The notes: a model not told the origin generated them from the letters alone. 64,000 bases of DNA from Aegilops tauschii subsp. strangulata (GCF_002575655.3 NC_053041.3:376261054-376325053), one strand, 5' to 3'; counted from the stretch's first letter, positions 45,737 through 57,819 are shown. A program made the numbers and translations.

Positions 45737-48700
45737 AGACAGAAAAATTACCACAACATGTTGGTGCCATGTCATGACACCATGCCAAGTTTCATGATTT
45801 TCAGGCATGTTTTGGATTTACAGGAATTAAAAAACCAAGTTTCTCAATCTTTCCGGCCGAGCCACAACGCCCGGATGTTTGAATTTCATTCCCATCTCTT
45901 GCATAGGACCTAGAAATTCACCCAAGGACACACATGTGATTTTTCAAACAACTTTGGTGCACTGGAGCCTGTGCTTGTAGTTCAAATTTGAATTATGCAC
46001 ATTAAATGCGCAGAAACTCAATTAATGTATAAAAAGGCCAAACGAACCCGGAATAATTCCAAACTTTAACACGATACTTCTATTTGGTCTAGTCTTCCTG
46101 TGTAAAAAAATTAAGGCGGGAGAAGGCAGTGTACGTATGTCGTTTCGCACACGGAGGTGGCACGTCCCCTCTCAGAACAACGAGCCTTCTTGAGGGAAGC
46201 TCCGGTTTGCAAGAAGCTTACACCAAAGCTTATCCCAATTCGGCCAAAAAAAATACCGCAGCATGTTGGTGCCATGTCAAGACACCATGCCAAGTTTCAT
46301 GATTTTCACGCGTGTTTTGGATTTACAGGAATTAAATAACCAAGTTTCTCAATCTTTCCGGCCGAGCCACGACGCCCAGATGTTTGAATTTCACTCCCAT
46401 CTCTTGCACGGGACCTAGAAATTCACCCAAGGACACACATGTGATTTTTCAAACAACTTTGATGCACTGGAGCCTGTGCTTGTAGTTCAAATTTTAATTA
46501 TGCACATTAAATGCTCAGAAACTCAATTAATGTATAAAAAGGCCAAACAAACCCGGAATAATTCCAAAATTTAGCAAGATACTTCAATTTGGTCTAATCT
46601 GCCTGTGTAAAAAAATTAAGGCGGGAGAAGGCAGTGTACGGATGTCGTTTCGCACACGGAGGTTGCGCGTTCCCTCTCGGAACCACGAGCCTTCTTGAGG
46701 GAATCTCCGGTTTGCAAGAAGCTTACACCAAAGCTTGTCCCAATTCGGCCAAAAAAATTACCGCAACATGTTGGTGCCATGTCATGACACCATGCCAAGT
46801 TTCATGATTTTCAGGCGTGTTTTGGATTTACAGGAATTAAAAATCCAAGTTTCTCAAGCTTTCTGGCCAAGCCACGACGCCTAGATGTTTGAATTTCACT
46901 CCCATCTCTTGCATGGGACCTAGAAATTCACCCAAGGACAAACATATGATTTTTCAAAACAACTTTGGTGTACTGGAGCCTGTGCTTGTAGTTCAAATTT
47001 GAATTATGCGCATTAAATGCGCAGGAACTGAAATAATGTATAAAAAGGCCAAACGAACCCGGAATAATTCCAAAATTTAGCACGATACTTCTATTTGGTC
47101 TAATCTGCCTGTGTAAAAAGATTAAGGCGGGAGAAGGCAGTGTACGTATGTCGTTTCGCACATGGAGGTGACACGTTCCCTCTCGGAACCACGAGCCTTC
47201 TTGAGGGAAGCTCAGGTTTGCAAGAAGCTTACACCAAAGCTTGTTCCAATTCGGCCAAAAAAATTACCGCAGCATGTTGGTGCCATGTCATGACACCATG
47301 CCAAGTTTCATGATTTTCAGGCGTGTTTTGGATTTACAGGAATTAAAAAACCAAGTTTCTCAATCTTTCCGGCCGAGCCACGACGCCCAGATGTTGGAAT
47401 TTCACTCCTATCTCTTGCATGGGACCTAGAATTTCACCCATGGACACACATGTGATTTTTCAAACAACTTTGGTGCACTGGAGCCTGTGCTTGTAGTTCA
47501 AATTTGAATTATGCACATTAAATGCGCAGAAACTCAATTAATGTATAAAAAATGCCAAACGAACCTAGAATAATTCCAAAATTTAGCACGATACTTCTAT
47601 TTCGTCTAATCTGCCTGTGTAAAAAAATTAAGGCGGGAGAAGGCAGTGTACGTATGTCGTTACGCACACGGAGGTGACGCATTCCCCCTCGGAACCACGA
47701 GCCTTCTTGAGGTAAGCTCTGGTTTGCAAGGAGCTTACACCAAACCGTGTCCCAATTCGGCCAAAAAAATTAACGCAGCATGTTGGTGCCATGTCATGAC
47801 ACCATGCCAAGTTTCATGATTTTCAGGCGTGTTTTGGATTTACGAAAATTAAAGGACCAAGTTCCACAATCTTTCCGGCCGAGCCACGACGCCCAGATGT
47901 TTGGGTTTCATTCCCATTTCTTGCATGGGACCTATAAATTCACCCAAGGACACACATGTGATTTTTCAACCAACTTTGGTGCACTGGAGCATGTGCTTGT
48001 AGTTCAAATTTGAATTATGCACACTAAATGCGCAGAAAATCAATTAGTGTATAAAAAGGCCAAACGAACCCGGAATAATTCCAAAATTTAGCACGATACT
48101 TCTATTTGGTCTAATCTACCTGTGTAAAAAAATTAAGGCGGGAGAAGGCAGTATACGTATCTCGTTTCGCACACGAAGGTGACACGTTCCCTCTCGGAAC
48201 CACGAGCCTTCTTGAGGGAAGCTCCGGTTTGCAAGAAGCTTACACCAAAGCTTGTCCCAATTCGGCCAAAAAAATTACCGCAGCATGTTGGTGCCATGTC
48301 ATGACACCATGCCAAGTTTCATGATTTTCAGGCGAGTTTTGGATTTACAGGAATTAAAAAACCAAGTTTTCTCAATCTTTCCGGCCGAGCCACGATGCCC
48401 AGATCTTTGAATTTCACTCCCATCTCTTGCATGGGACCTAGAAATTCATCCAAGGACACACATGTGATTTTTCAAACAACTTTGGTGCACTGGAGCCTGT
48501 GCTTGTAGTTCAAATTTTAATTATGCACATTAAATGCTTAGAAACTCAACTAATGTATAAAAAAGGCCAAACAAACCCAGAATAATTCCAAAATTTAGCA
48601 CGATACTTCTATTTGGTCTAATCTGCCTATGTAAGAAAATTAAGGCGGGAGAAGGCAGTGTACGTATGTCGTTTCGCACACGGAGGCGGCGCATTCCCTC

Positions 48701-50620
48701 TCGGAACCACGAGCCTTCTTGAGGGAAGCTCCGGTTTGCAAGAAGCTTACACCAAAGCTTGTCCCAATTCGGCCAAAAAAATTACCGCAACATGTTTGTG
48801 CCATGTCATGACACCATGCCAAATTTCATGATTTTCAGGCGTGTTTTGGATTTACAGAAATTAAAAAACCAAGTTTCTCAATCTTTCTGGCCGAGCCACG
48901 ACGCCCAGATGTTTGAATTTCACTCCCATCTCTTGCATGGGACCTAGAAATTCACCCAAGGACACACATGTGATTTTTCAAAACAACTTTAGTGCACTGG
49001 AGCCTGTGCTTGTAGTTCAAATTTTAATTATGCGCATTAAATGCGCAGGAACTCAATTAATGTATAAAAAGGCCAAACGAACCCGGAATAATTCCAAAAT
49101 TTAGCACGATACTTCTATTTGGTCTAATCTGCCTGTGTAAAAAAATTAAGGCGGGAGAAGGCAATGTACGTATGTCGTTTCGCACACGGAGGTGACACGT
49201 TCCCTCTCGGAACCACGAGCCTTCTTGAGGGAAGCTACGGTTTGCAAGAAGCTTACACCAAAGCTTGTCCCAATTCGGCCAAAAATTACCACGGCATGTT
49301 GGTGCCATGTCATGACACCATGCCAAGTTTCATGATTTTCAGGCGTGTTTTGGATTTACAGGAATTAAAAAACCAAGTTTCTCAATCTTTCCGGCCGAGC
49401 CAGGACGCCCAGATGTTTGAATTTCACTCCCATCTCTTCCATGGGACCTAGAATTTCACCCATGGACACACATGTGATTTTTCAAACAACCTTGGTGCAC
49501 TGGAGCCTGTGCTTGTAGTTCAAATTTGAATTATGCGCATTAAATGCGCAGAAACTCAATTAATGTATAAAGAAGGCCAAAAGAACCTAGAATAATTCCA
49601 AAATTTAGCACGATACTTCTATTTCGTCTAATCTGCCTGTGTAAAAAAAGTAAGGCGGGAGAAGGCAGTGTACTATGTCGTTACGCACATGGAGGTGACA
49701 TATTCCCTCTCAGAACCACGAGCCTTCTTGAGGTAAGCTCTGGTTTGCAAGGAGCTTACACCAAAGCTTGTCCTAATTCGGCCAAAAAAATTACCGCAGC
49801 ATGTTGGTGCCATGTCATGACACCATGCCAAGTTTCATGATTTTCAGGCGTGTTTTGGATTTACAGGAATTAAAGGACCAAGTTTCTCAATCTTTCCGGC
49901 CGAGCCACGACGCCCAGATGTTTGGATTTCATTCCCATTTCTTGCATGGGACCTATAAATTCACCCAAGGACACACATGTGATTTTTCAACCAACTTTGG
50001 TGCACTGGAGCATGTGCTTGTAGTTCAAATTTGAATTATGCACACTAAATGCGCAGAAACTCAATTAATGTATAAAAAAGGCTAAACGAACCCGGAATAT
50101 TTCCAAAATTTAGCACGATACTTCTATTTGGTCTAATCTGCCTGTGTAAAAAAATTAGGCGGGAGAAGGTAGTATACGTATCTCGTTTCGCATACGGAGG
50201 TGACACGTTCCCTCTCGGAACCACGAGCCTTCTTGAGGGAAGCTCCGGTTTGCAAGAAGCTTACACCAAAGCTTGTCCCAATTCGGCCAAAATATTATCG
50301 CAGCATGTTGGTGCCATGTCATGACACCATGCCAAGTTTCATGATTTTCAGGCGTGTTTTGGATTTCAGGAATTAAAAAACCAAGTTTTCAATCTTTCCG
50401 GCCGAGCCACGACGCCCAGATGTTTGAATTTCATTCCCATTTCTTGCTTGGGACCTATAAATTCACCCAAAGAAACACATGTGATTTTTCAACAAACTTT
50501 GGTACATTGGAGCATGTGCTTGTAGTTCAAAGTTGAATTATGCACATTAAATGCCCAGAAACTCAATTAGTGCATAAAAATGCCAAACGAACCCGGAATA
50601 ATTCCAAATTTAAACACGAC
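45737..50620. repeat. Tandem satellite inside E9, about 506 bp x 9.6 copies with a 4-monomer higher-order period
   Basis: The landmark GGCGGGAGAAGG recurs at 46115, 46620, 47126, 47632, 48138, 48644, 49150, 49654 and 50158, so the period is 504-506 bp. The first unit lacks its beginning and the last is cut near 50620. Monomers are about 90-95 percent alike. Variants recur every fourth monomer, for example TAGAATTTCACCCATGG at about 47428 and 49449, so the array grew by duplicating a roughly 2.02-kb block. Each unit has a near-palindrome around TGTCATGACA. No coding function is evident. Confidence 0.95.
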
Positions 50621-50770
50621 ACTCATGTACTAGTTGCATGTTCATTGTACGTAAATGTTCTAGAAATTCAAACACCATCATTTCCCTCCGTAACACCATT
50701 TTGTCTTTCAAAACATAATGAAAAAATCAGGTATACCACAAACAGTTTACTAGAAAGAATCGTGTGGGAT
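50621..50770. other. E9 spacer with possible promoter
   Basis: AT-rich DNA after the satellite. GATATAAAATATC just downstream (about 50772) is TATA-like and precedes the second gene-like region. Confidence 0.4.
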
Positions 50771-50771
50771 G

Positions 50772-52560
50772 CGATATAAAATATCTTGGCGCATCGTCTT
50801 GTCTGGCTTACGCAGGAAGCTTCATCGTCTACAGTTCACCGTCCCCGCTTGAACCACACTTGCGCGCCAGTTTCTCGCGGCACCGAGCGAATTTTTTTTG
50901 CCACCGCGGAAATATCTATCTCCCCGCCCCCTCCCTCCTACCAAAAGCCACATTTCCACTGTTCCTCGCTTTCCAAGTTCAAACCTTCACTAATGCTTAC
51001 TGTCAGCTCAGCCTCCTTGCCGGCAACCCTTCTTCTTGCAGCGCCGCCTCCTCGCCGGCTACCCTTCTTCTTGTAGCGCCGCCTCCTCGCCGGCGACCCT
51101 TCTTCTTGCAGCGCCGCCTCCTCGCCGGCGACCCTCCTTCTTGTTGTGCGGCCTCCTCACCTCCGACCCGTCTTCTTGCTGCGCAGCCTCGTCGATATGG
51201 TCAGGTAATCCACACACCATCCTCCTCCTTTCCCGTCCCACATGCCCCGACCGACGGAGCGACACCTTCCACCGAAATCCCTACCCCCTCCTCCAATTAA
51301 GCGCCACCCACAGCCATTTTGCACGCAGTATAACGTGGAGCTCAGTAGCATGCGGCCGCACGCGCGAATGAGGTCGCTATGGCTGCCATGCGTGTCGACC
51401 GCCAGATCTTGGAGGAGCACCTCGTCTTCGAGGCCACCGTCGACACCGCCACGCGGTTGTCTACTTTAAAATACAGTTCGTGATGTTTTCTCGAGGCCAC
51501 CGCCAGTGCCTTCTAGTGATTTGTCCTCTGTAATGTTAATATGCAATCTGATGTTCAGTTAACAGTTTGGTCCTCTGAAATGTAATGTTCAGTTAACACT
51601 TCGGTCCAACAATTGCTACATTTTGTAGTACTGTTCTCAACCATTCTTTGTTTTGTTAACTGTCTTATCTTCTAGTACATGTTTCTATTCTGCAATGTCA
51701 TGCTCAGTTAACTATTTTGGTTCATTTGGTCTGCTGTCCATTTAACTGTTAGGTTCAGTTCTGCAATTTGATTTTCATTTGCTGTGGGTACAATTTTGTA
51801 TTGTTATGCATGTGACACCAATCGAATTTGACTGTACTCAATACATATTCTACTGATAGTATGGCAACTCTCAGTTAACCTGATCAAGATCTTCCTTATG
51901 TGTGTTGCAGGGAAACAATGGGAGACACTGTGGTTTACCATCGAGGTTTGTTCAAGCAGGGTCCTTTGGCTAATAGCACATTATTGTGCAGTTGCAGGAA
52001 TCATTCTAATATTTAGGTTTCTTACAATTTGGTCTTGCACATGTAGGTCCTGTTGTCAGAGGCTTAGACCCACTGTTCGATCCATTTTGCATAAGGGGAA
52101 ATGAGATGTCAGTCAACTATAGGATGGTACCAACTCTTTTACCTTGTTTTTACCCCTTGCGCCATTTCAAAATTTCCAACGGCGATTTATGCATAGCTTT
52201 GTTTTCAGTACTTTTCAAAGCAGTTCACTAATGATTACCTCTCAAACCACCTGCATGGTCAAGAGGCGAGGAAGGTATTCATTCAACACCCACGGTACAA
52301 TATTGAAGTCTTGCTGAAGAGGACGAAGGTTGGGCGGGCAATTATCCATAGCCACTGGCCTAAAGTTGCAAGGACATTCAACATCACTGAAGGCTCAATA
52401 TTTGCCTTCTGCTTCTACAGTTTCCCAGATGAGATTCATCTGTCTATTTAGCGTCTATGATGCTACTTTCCAAAGGTTTCTGATGCTGCACGTGAAACTT
52501 GGTGCTGTTGTGTAATGGCGTAACTGAGTGCCGAAGCTATCTGATGTAATTCAATTATGA
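50772..52560 (+). pseudogene. Second gene-like region of E9, with B3-like C-terminal exon
   Basis: A CT-rich leader contains a roughly 35-bp tandem repeat (51024-51165, CGCCGCCTCCTCGCCGGC type). It is followed by AT-rich, intron-like DNA with pieces bounded by splice-like sites: about 51911 (after TTGCAG), about 52047-52125 (PLFDPFCIRG, ending at GTACC), and 52209-52447 after TTTTCAG. The last exon reads FSKQFTNDYLSNHL, VFIQHPRYNIEVLLKRTKVG, HWPKVARTFNITEGSIFAF and FYSFPDEIHLSI, then stop. The W-x3-F-x3-EG spacing resembles a B3 DNA-binding domain. No full reading frame is assembled. It is probably a captured, decayed host gene fragment. Confidence 0.5.
51024..51165 (+). repeat. 35-bp minisatellite in E9
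   Basis: About four copies of CCGGCGACCCTTCTTCTTGC followed by AGCGCCGCCTCCTCG with small changes. Confidence 0.8.
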
Positions 52561-52689
52561 AATCATGGTTGCTTTTCTACGGATATGAAATATCTGGCAT
52601 GTTTTATAAGAAATATTAGTTTGATTAGTACATGGATTATCAATAATAGACTAATTACCCTGCTTATTGGGGTTTTCTAATGCAAACGG

Positions 52690-53055
52690 TTACTCGGACA
52701 ACACCGTGGGCGATGAACTCAAACAACCCGCACGGTTTCTAGAAAGTAGGCGTGTTCGATCAACTAACAATCACACACGGCTTCCGGCAGCGAACTGTTT
52801 GCGTTAGGCCACCTTGCACAAACGTTTCCACACAAAGAACTGTGTGTGATATACATACCTACGGAAATGTTTTTCTAGGATTCACCGTGTGGGATGTACA
52901 TACCTACGGAAATGATTTTCTGGGATTCACCGTGTGGGATGTACATACCTACAGAAATGATTTTCTGGGATTCACCGTGTGGGATGTAAATACCTACGGA
53001 AATGATTTTCTGGGATTCACCGTGTGGGATGTACATAGCTGCGGAAATGATTGGG
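52690..53055 (+). repeat. E9 right subterminal repeats, 45 bp
   Basis: Nearly five head-to-tail units of GGATTCACCGTGTGGGATGT then ACATACCTACGGAAATGATT and TTCTG, preceded by more divergent GTGTGATATACATACC copies. They share the GTGTGNGAT word with the left-end repeats. Open frames across it are products of the repeat. Confidence 0.88.
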
Positions 53056-53237
53056 TTTGATGCCTCGCCCGATCGCACACGGCCCCAGCCTGGGTCGCAG
53101 GAGGGCCTATCCCCGATGATTTCTAGGTCGTGTGGGAAGGACCCCCCTATCACCCACACTCACTTGGCGACGGTTCCAAATGCCGTCGCGGAAAGGGGTT
53201 AAAAACGTTTGTTTAGCACGTCGATGTACTAGTGCAT

Positions 53238-53523
53238 GCTTGATACTTCTTGTGTTGGTTCTTTTATGAAGAAGAATATTGAATTCCGGTGGGATATTTT
53301 GGAAAGAATTAAACGCAACTCTGAAGATTGGGAACTCGACGAAGGTAAAGAGTCAGGTATTAAATTTAAATGTGATTGTGTTAAATCTTTTATGGATACC
53401 GATGCTTTTCAAAAGTTTATCACTAAATATGGACTTGACTCTGAGATAGTAGCCTCCTTTTGTGAAGCATTTGCTACTCATGTTGAAATCCCTAAAGAGA
53501 AGTGATTTAAATATCACCCACGT
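53238..53523 (+). pseudogene. gag: E8 gag, second part
   Basis: Continues the gag frame after the CACTA target duplication: CVGSFMKKNIEFRWDILERI, RNSEDWELDEGKESGIKF and an acidic stretch, to a stop at about 53503. The join to 43521 is in frame once the CACTA and one CAT are removed. Confidence 0.85.
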
Positions 53524-54144
53524 ATGAAAGAAGAAACTAAAGAACCGATACCAGTTAAAGAAGAAACTGTACTTTATAATGTTGATGCAGTTGTTCCTTT
53601 TGCTTATATTGAGAAACCACCTTTCCCTGTTAAGATAAAGGAACATGCTAAAGTTTCAACTGTGGTTAACAAAAGCTATATTAGAACACCTAAACCTAAT
53701 GAACAAATCAAAGTAGAACCTAGCATTGCTATGGTTAAAGATCTCTTAGAAGAAGATATAGATGGGCATGTTATTTACTTCTGTGAAGAAGCTGCTAGAA
53801 TTGCCAAACCTGATAAAAAGGACAAACATAGACCTTTTGTTGGCATGCCTGTCATCTCAGTTAAAATAGGAGATCACTGTTATCATGGTCTATGTGACAT
53901 AGGTGCTAGTGTGAGTGCTATTCCTTACACCTTATATCAAGAAATTATGAATGACATAGCACCCGCAGAAATAGGAGACATAGATGTTACTATTACACTT
54001 GCTAATAGAGACACCATATCACCAATTAGGATTCTTAGAGATGTTGAAGTCTTGTGTGGGAAAATAAAATACCCTACTGATTTCTTGTTCTTGGTTCCCC
54101 ACAAGATGACTTTTGTCCCATTATGTTTGGTAGACCTTTCTTGA
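53524..54144 (+). pseudogene. E8 aspartic protease
   Basis: Athila-type retropepsin. A Lys/Glu/Pro-rich linker precedes GMPVISVKIGDHCYHGLCDI and the active-site DIGASVSAIPYTLYQ, then ITLANRDTISPIRILRDVEV and YPTDFLFLVPHKM. The frame shifts at about 54120, just before the conserved GRPFLNTVNAKID, which lies in the next frame (54123 on). Catalytic Asp is present. The frameshift breaks the polyprotein. Confidence 0.88.
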
Positions 54145-54843
54145 ACACCGTTAATGCTAAGATAGATTGTGAGAAACAAACTGTCGGTGTTAGTTTTGGT
54201 GATGAGTCTCATGAGTTTAATTTTTCCAAGTTCAGCAGAAAGTTTCATGAAAAAGAATTTCCTAGTAAGGATGAATTAATTGGTCTTGCTTCTATTGCTC
54301 TTCCACCTACTGATCCTTTAGAACAATATTTGCTAGATCATGAAAATGATTTACATATGCATGAAAGAAATGAAATTGATAAAAATTTCTTTGAACAATG
54401 TCCTCTGCTTAAACACAATTTGCCTATTGAAACTCTAGGAGGTCCTCCTCCACCTAAAGGTGATCCTGTGTTTGAATTAAAACAATTGCCAGACACTTTG
54501 AAATATGTTTTTCTTGATGAAAAGAAGATATATCCTGTTATTATTAGTGCTAACCTTTTAGAACATGAAGAAGAAAGATTATTGAAAGTTCTAAGGAAGC
54601 ACCGAGCATCTATTGGATATACACTTGATGATTTAAAGGGCATTAGTCCCACTCTATGTCAGCACAAAATTAATATGGAACCTGATGCTAAACCCGTTGT
54701 TGATCACCAACGTCGGTTAAATCCAAAGATGAAAGAAGTGGTAAGAACGGAAATATTAAAACTTCTGGAAGCAGGTATAATCTATCCCATAGCTGATAGT
54801 AGATGGGTAAGTCCAGTTCATTGTGTCCCTAAGAAAGGAGCTA
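54123..54843 (+). pseudogene. E8 protease end and reverse transcriptase start, truncated
   Basis: Opens with MFGRPFLNTVNAKIDCEKQT (protease end), then an acidic linker and the beginning of a Gypsy RT: IGYTLDDLKGISPTLCQHKI, PKMKEVVRTEILKLLEAGII, then YPIADSRWVSPVHCVPKKG. It ends there because E10 DNA starts; the palm with the YVDD site is absent. Confidence 0.9.
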
Positions 54844-56033
54844 ACTTCCTAAAGTTGACACTCTTCCAAACCCATTTTCATCAATATAATCATCATAAAT
54901 AGGAGGCATGCTATCATCATAATAAATTTGCATATCAAAACTTGGGAGGTTAAAAATATCATCTTAAAAAACATAGCATCCCCAAGCTTGGGACAAACAT
55001 TAATTGCAGCAAATAAATTCTAAAACATGTCATTCTCATCAAACATAGCATCCCCAAGCTTGGGCCTTTGCATATCATAAGCATAATCACTCTCATCATT
55101 AATAGTATGGATAGCACCAATTGTATAGCAATTATCATCATCACAATGAGTAATAGGAGCAACATCATTTGGGAGGGATACCTTTTTACCTTTGCTTCTT
55201 TGTCTTTTCTTTTTCTTCTTCACATTATGTGTGGGTTTAATCCTCTTTTTGGAGCTCCTTATTAATGAGATTGGTTGAATAGAAAGCTCCTCCTCGTTAC
55301 CTGATTCATCATAAGAAAGAATAGGAGGATACGGGGGAACCTCTTCCCTTTCATTAGTATTCTCTTCATCTTCTATTTGTTTTCTTGTCTTTATGTAATT
55401 GGCAATATAAGGATTTTCAATGCAATTCACCGCACAACACATATAAATTTCCTCTAGATCAAAATCAAGAACTTTATCATGGACAAATTCTGGAAGATAC
55501 TTAGTTATATGCTTCATTTCTTCATAACCCACAAGCAAACTAAGTTCATTATGATGTGCAAGGGAAATCAAGTCATCACAATTTTTGGACATGATTCGAT
55601 CATGAAACAATTTGCATTGGATATTTAAATGATCACGTTCATTGCAAAGTTCAGAAGGATGGCAAAGAAATTTTAAATTTTCAGCACAAGCATCTAGCCT
55701 CTCTTGCAACAATTTAGTTTCTAAATACTTATGCCTCTTGCAAAATCTATCTTCCCTATTTGGTGTGTGCTTGCAAGCTCTATGCACACCACAAAAATTG
55801 ACATGCTTATAAGAGACATTTTTATCATTACTAGTGCAATCATCATTAGTACTATGGATATTCAAAGAGTTCATACTAACAACATTGCAATCATGCTCAT
55901 CATCCAAAGATTGTATGCCAAACGTTTTATTGCATTCTTCTTCTAACACTTTGGCACAATTATCGGAATCCTTATTTTCACGAAAGACATTAAAAAGATG
56001 CAGCATATGAGGCACCCTCAATTCCATTTTCAT
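54844..56033 (-). pseudogene. E10 ORF, left copy
   Basis: The minus-strand ORF from 56033 begins MKMELRVPHMLHLFNVFREN and runs 337 codons to a TAG near 55020; the right copy has a sense codon there, so the stop is a point change. It has many Cys/His (NFCGVHRACKHTPNREDRFC, FLCHPSELCNERDHL), an acidic middle and a basic patch (KKKKKRQRSKGKK). The C-terminal part repeats PKLGDAMF. I do not recognise a domain. It occupies the gag position in this family. Beyond the stop the frame continues in damaged form to the E8 junction. Confidence 0.7.
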
Positions 56034-56125
56034 TTTGTAGTTTTCTTTTATAAACTAACTAGTGATAAAATAAGAAACTAAAAGATTAGATTGCAAGATC
56101 TGAAGATATACCTTCAAGCACTAAC

Positions 56126-56144
56126 CTCCCCGGCAATGGTGCCA
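56126..56144 (-). other. E10 primer binding site, left unit
   Basis: Minus strand TGGCACCATTGCCGGGGAG, 10 bases from the LTR end at 56155. The right-unit copy at 62560-62578 reads TGGCGCCGTTGCCGGGGAG. Confidence 0.75.
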
Positions 56145-56154
56145 GAAAAGAGCT

Positions 56155-57819
56155 TGATGTCTACTATACAACCTTCTTCTTGTAGACGTTGTTGGGCCTC
56201 CAAGTGGAGAGGTTTGTAGGACAGTAGCAAATTTCCCTCAAGTGGATGACCTAAGGTTATCAATCCGTGGGAGGCATAGGATGAAGATGGTCTCTCTCAA
56301 ACAACCCTGCAACCAAATAACAAAGAGTCTCTTGTGTCCCCAACACAACCAATACAGTGGTAAATTGTATAGGTGCACTAGTTCGGCGAAGAGATGGTGA
56401 TACAAGTGCAATATGGATGGTAGATATAGGTTTTTATAATCTGAAATTATAAAAATAGCAAGGTAACTAATGATAAAAGTGAGCACAAACGGTATTGCAA
56501 TGCTTCGAAACAAGGCCTAGGGTTCATACTTTCACTAGTGCAAGTTCTCTGAACAAGGATAACATAATTAGATCATATAATTATCCCTCAACATGGAACA
56601 AAGAGTCACTCCAAAGTCACTAATAGAGGAGAACAAACGAAGAGATTATTGTAGGGTACGAAACCACCTCAAAGTTATTCTTTCCGACCAATCCATTGGG
56701 CTATTCCTATAAGTATCACAAACAGCCCTAGAGTTCGTAGTAAAATAACACCTTAAGACACAAATCAACCAAAACCCTAATGTCACCTAGATACTCCAAT
56801 GTCACCTCAAGTATCCGCGGGTATGATTATTTGATATGCATCACACAATCTCAGATTCATCTATTCAACCAACACAAAGAACTTCAAAGAGTGCCCCAAA
56901 GTTTCTACCGGAGAGTCAAGACGAAAACGTGTGTGAACCCCTATGCATAGATTCCCAAGGTCACGGAACCCGCAAGTTGATCACCAAAACATACATCAAG
57001 TGAATCAATAGAATACCCCATTGTCACCACGGGTATCCCCCGCAAGACATACATCAAGTGTTCTCAAATCCTTAAAGACTCAATCCGATAAGATAACTTC
57101 AAAGGGAAAACTCAATCCCTTACAAGAGATAGAGGGGGAGAAACATCATAAGATCCAACTATAGTAGCAAAGCTCGCGGTACATCAAGATCGTGCCAAAT
57201 CAAGAACACGAGAGAGAGAGAGATCAAACACATAGCTACTGGTACACACCCTCAGCCCCGAGGGTGAACTACTCCCTCCTCGTCATGGAGAGCGCGGCGA
57301 GGATGAAGATGGCCACCGGCGATGATTCCTCCCTCTGACAGGGTGCCTGAACAGGGTCTCAGTTAGTTTTTGGTGGCTACAGAGGCTTGCGGCTGCGGAA
57401 CTCCCGATATAGGTTTCTATTCGGGGGTTTCTGTATTTATAGGAATTTTTGGCGTCGGTCTCACGTCAGGGGGGTCTCTGAGTCATCCACGAGGCAGGGG
57501 GCGCACCCAGGGGGTAGGGCGCGCCCTCCACCCTCGTGGATGGCTCGGGACTCTTCTAGCCCAACTATTTTACTCCTGGGGCTTCTTTTGGTCCATAAAA
57601 ATTCATCAAAAATTGGCACGTCAATTGGACTCCGTTTGGTATTGCTTTTCTGTAAAACTCAAAAACAAGGAAAAAACAGAAACTGGCACTGGGCTTTAGG
57701 TTAATAGGTTAGTCTCAAAAATCATATAAAATAGCATATAAATGCATATAAAACATCCAAGATGGATAATATAATAGCATGGAACAATCAAAAATTATAG
57801 ATACATTGGAAACGTATCA
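56155..57819 (-). repeat. E10 central LTR
   Basis: 1665 bp, TG...CA ends (plus view TGATGTCTACTATAC to AAACGTATCA). It matches 62590-63977 over the shared length with few differences. Its minus-strand start resembles the LTR starts of E1 and E7, but the far end differs from E1. Confidence 0.9.

Larger units (their letters stand above)
43522..53234. mobile_element. E9: complete non-autonomous CACTA transposon in E8 gag
   Basis: Ends are CACTACTGTAGG at the left and TGTACTAGTG at the right, between CAT target duplications (43519-43521 and 53235-53237). Removing it restores a continuous E8 reading frame, fixing both ends to the base. Each end has subterminal repeats (about 85 bp left, 45 bp right) built on related words (GTGTGNGAT, ACTGTTTGCG). 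The interior holds a coiled-coil gene, a roughly 4.9-kb satellite and a second gene-like region. No TNP1/TNP2-type transposase is visible, so it would need an outside transposase. A second CACTA word at 43549 is not the terminus. Confidence 0.93.
41349..54843 (+). mobile_element. E8: Athila-like Gypsy retrotransposon, 3'-truncated, split by CACTA E9
   Basis: LTR 41349-42864, PBS 42876-42894, then gag from 42971. After excision of the CACTA (43522-53234, TSD CAT) the gag frame continues at 53238, followed by protease and the start of RT. It ends abruptly at about 54843 in the RT fingers, where minus-strand E10 DNA begins. The 3' half (rest of RT, RNase H, integrase, 3' LTR) is missing from the window. 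The LTR is the same family as E2. Confidence 0.9.

Noticed and set aside
46111..48822. A 60-codon minus-strand frame (starting MAWC, ending HCLLPP) present in most 506-bp monomers
   Set aside because: It recurs only because the monomer recurs. Some copies break it, there is no start context or domain, and substitutions look unselected.
45737..50620. CRISPR-like array
   Set aside because: Units are about 506 bp and contiguous with no unique spacers; this is eukaryotic satellite DNA.
52752..53060. Open frame with repeated GFTVWDVHTYGND-type units
   Set aside because: The unit is the 45-bp CACTA subterminal repeat (15 codons), so openness follows from repeat length divisible by three.
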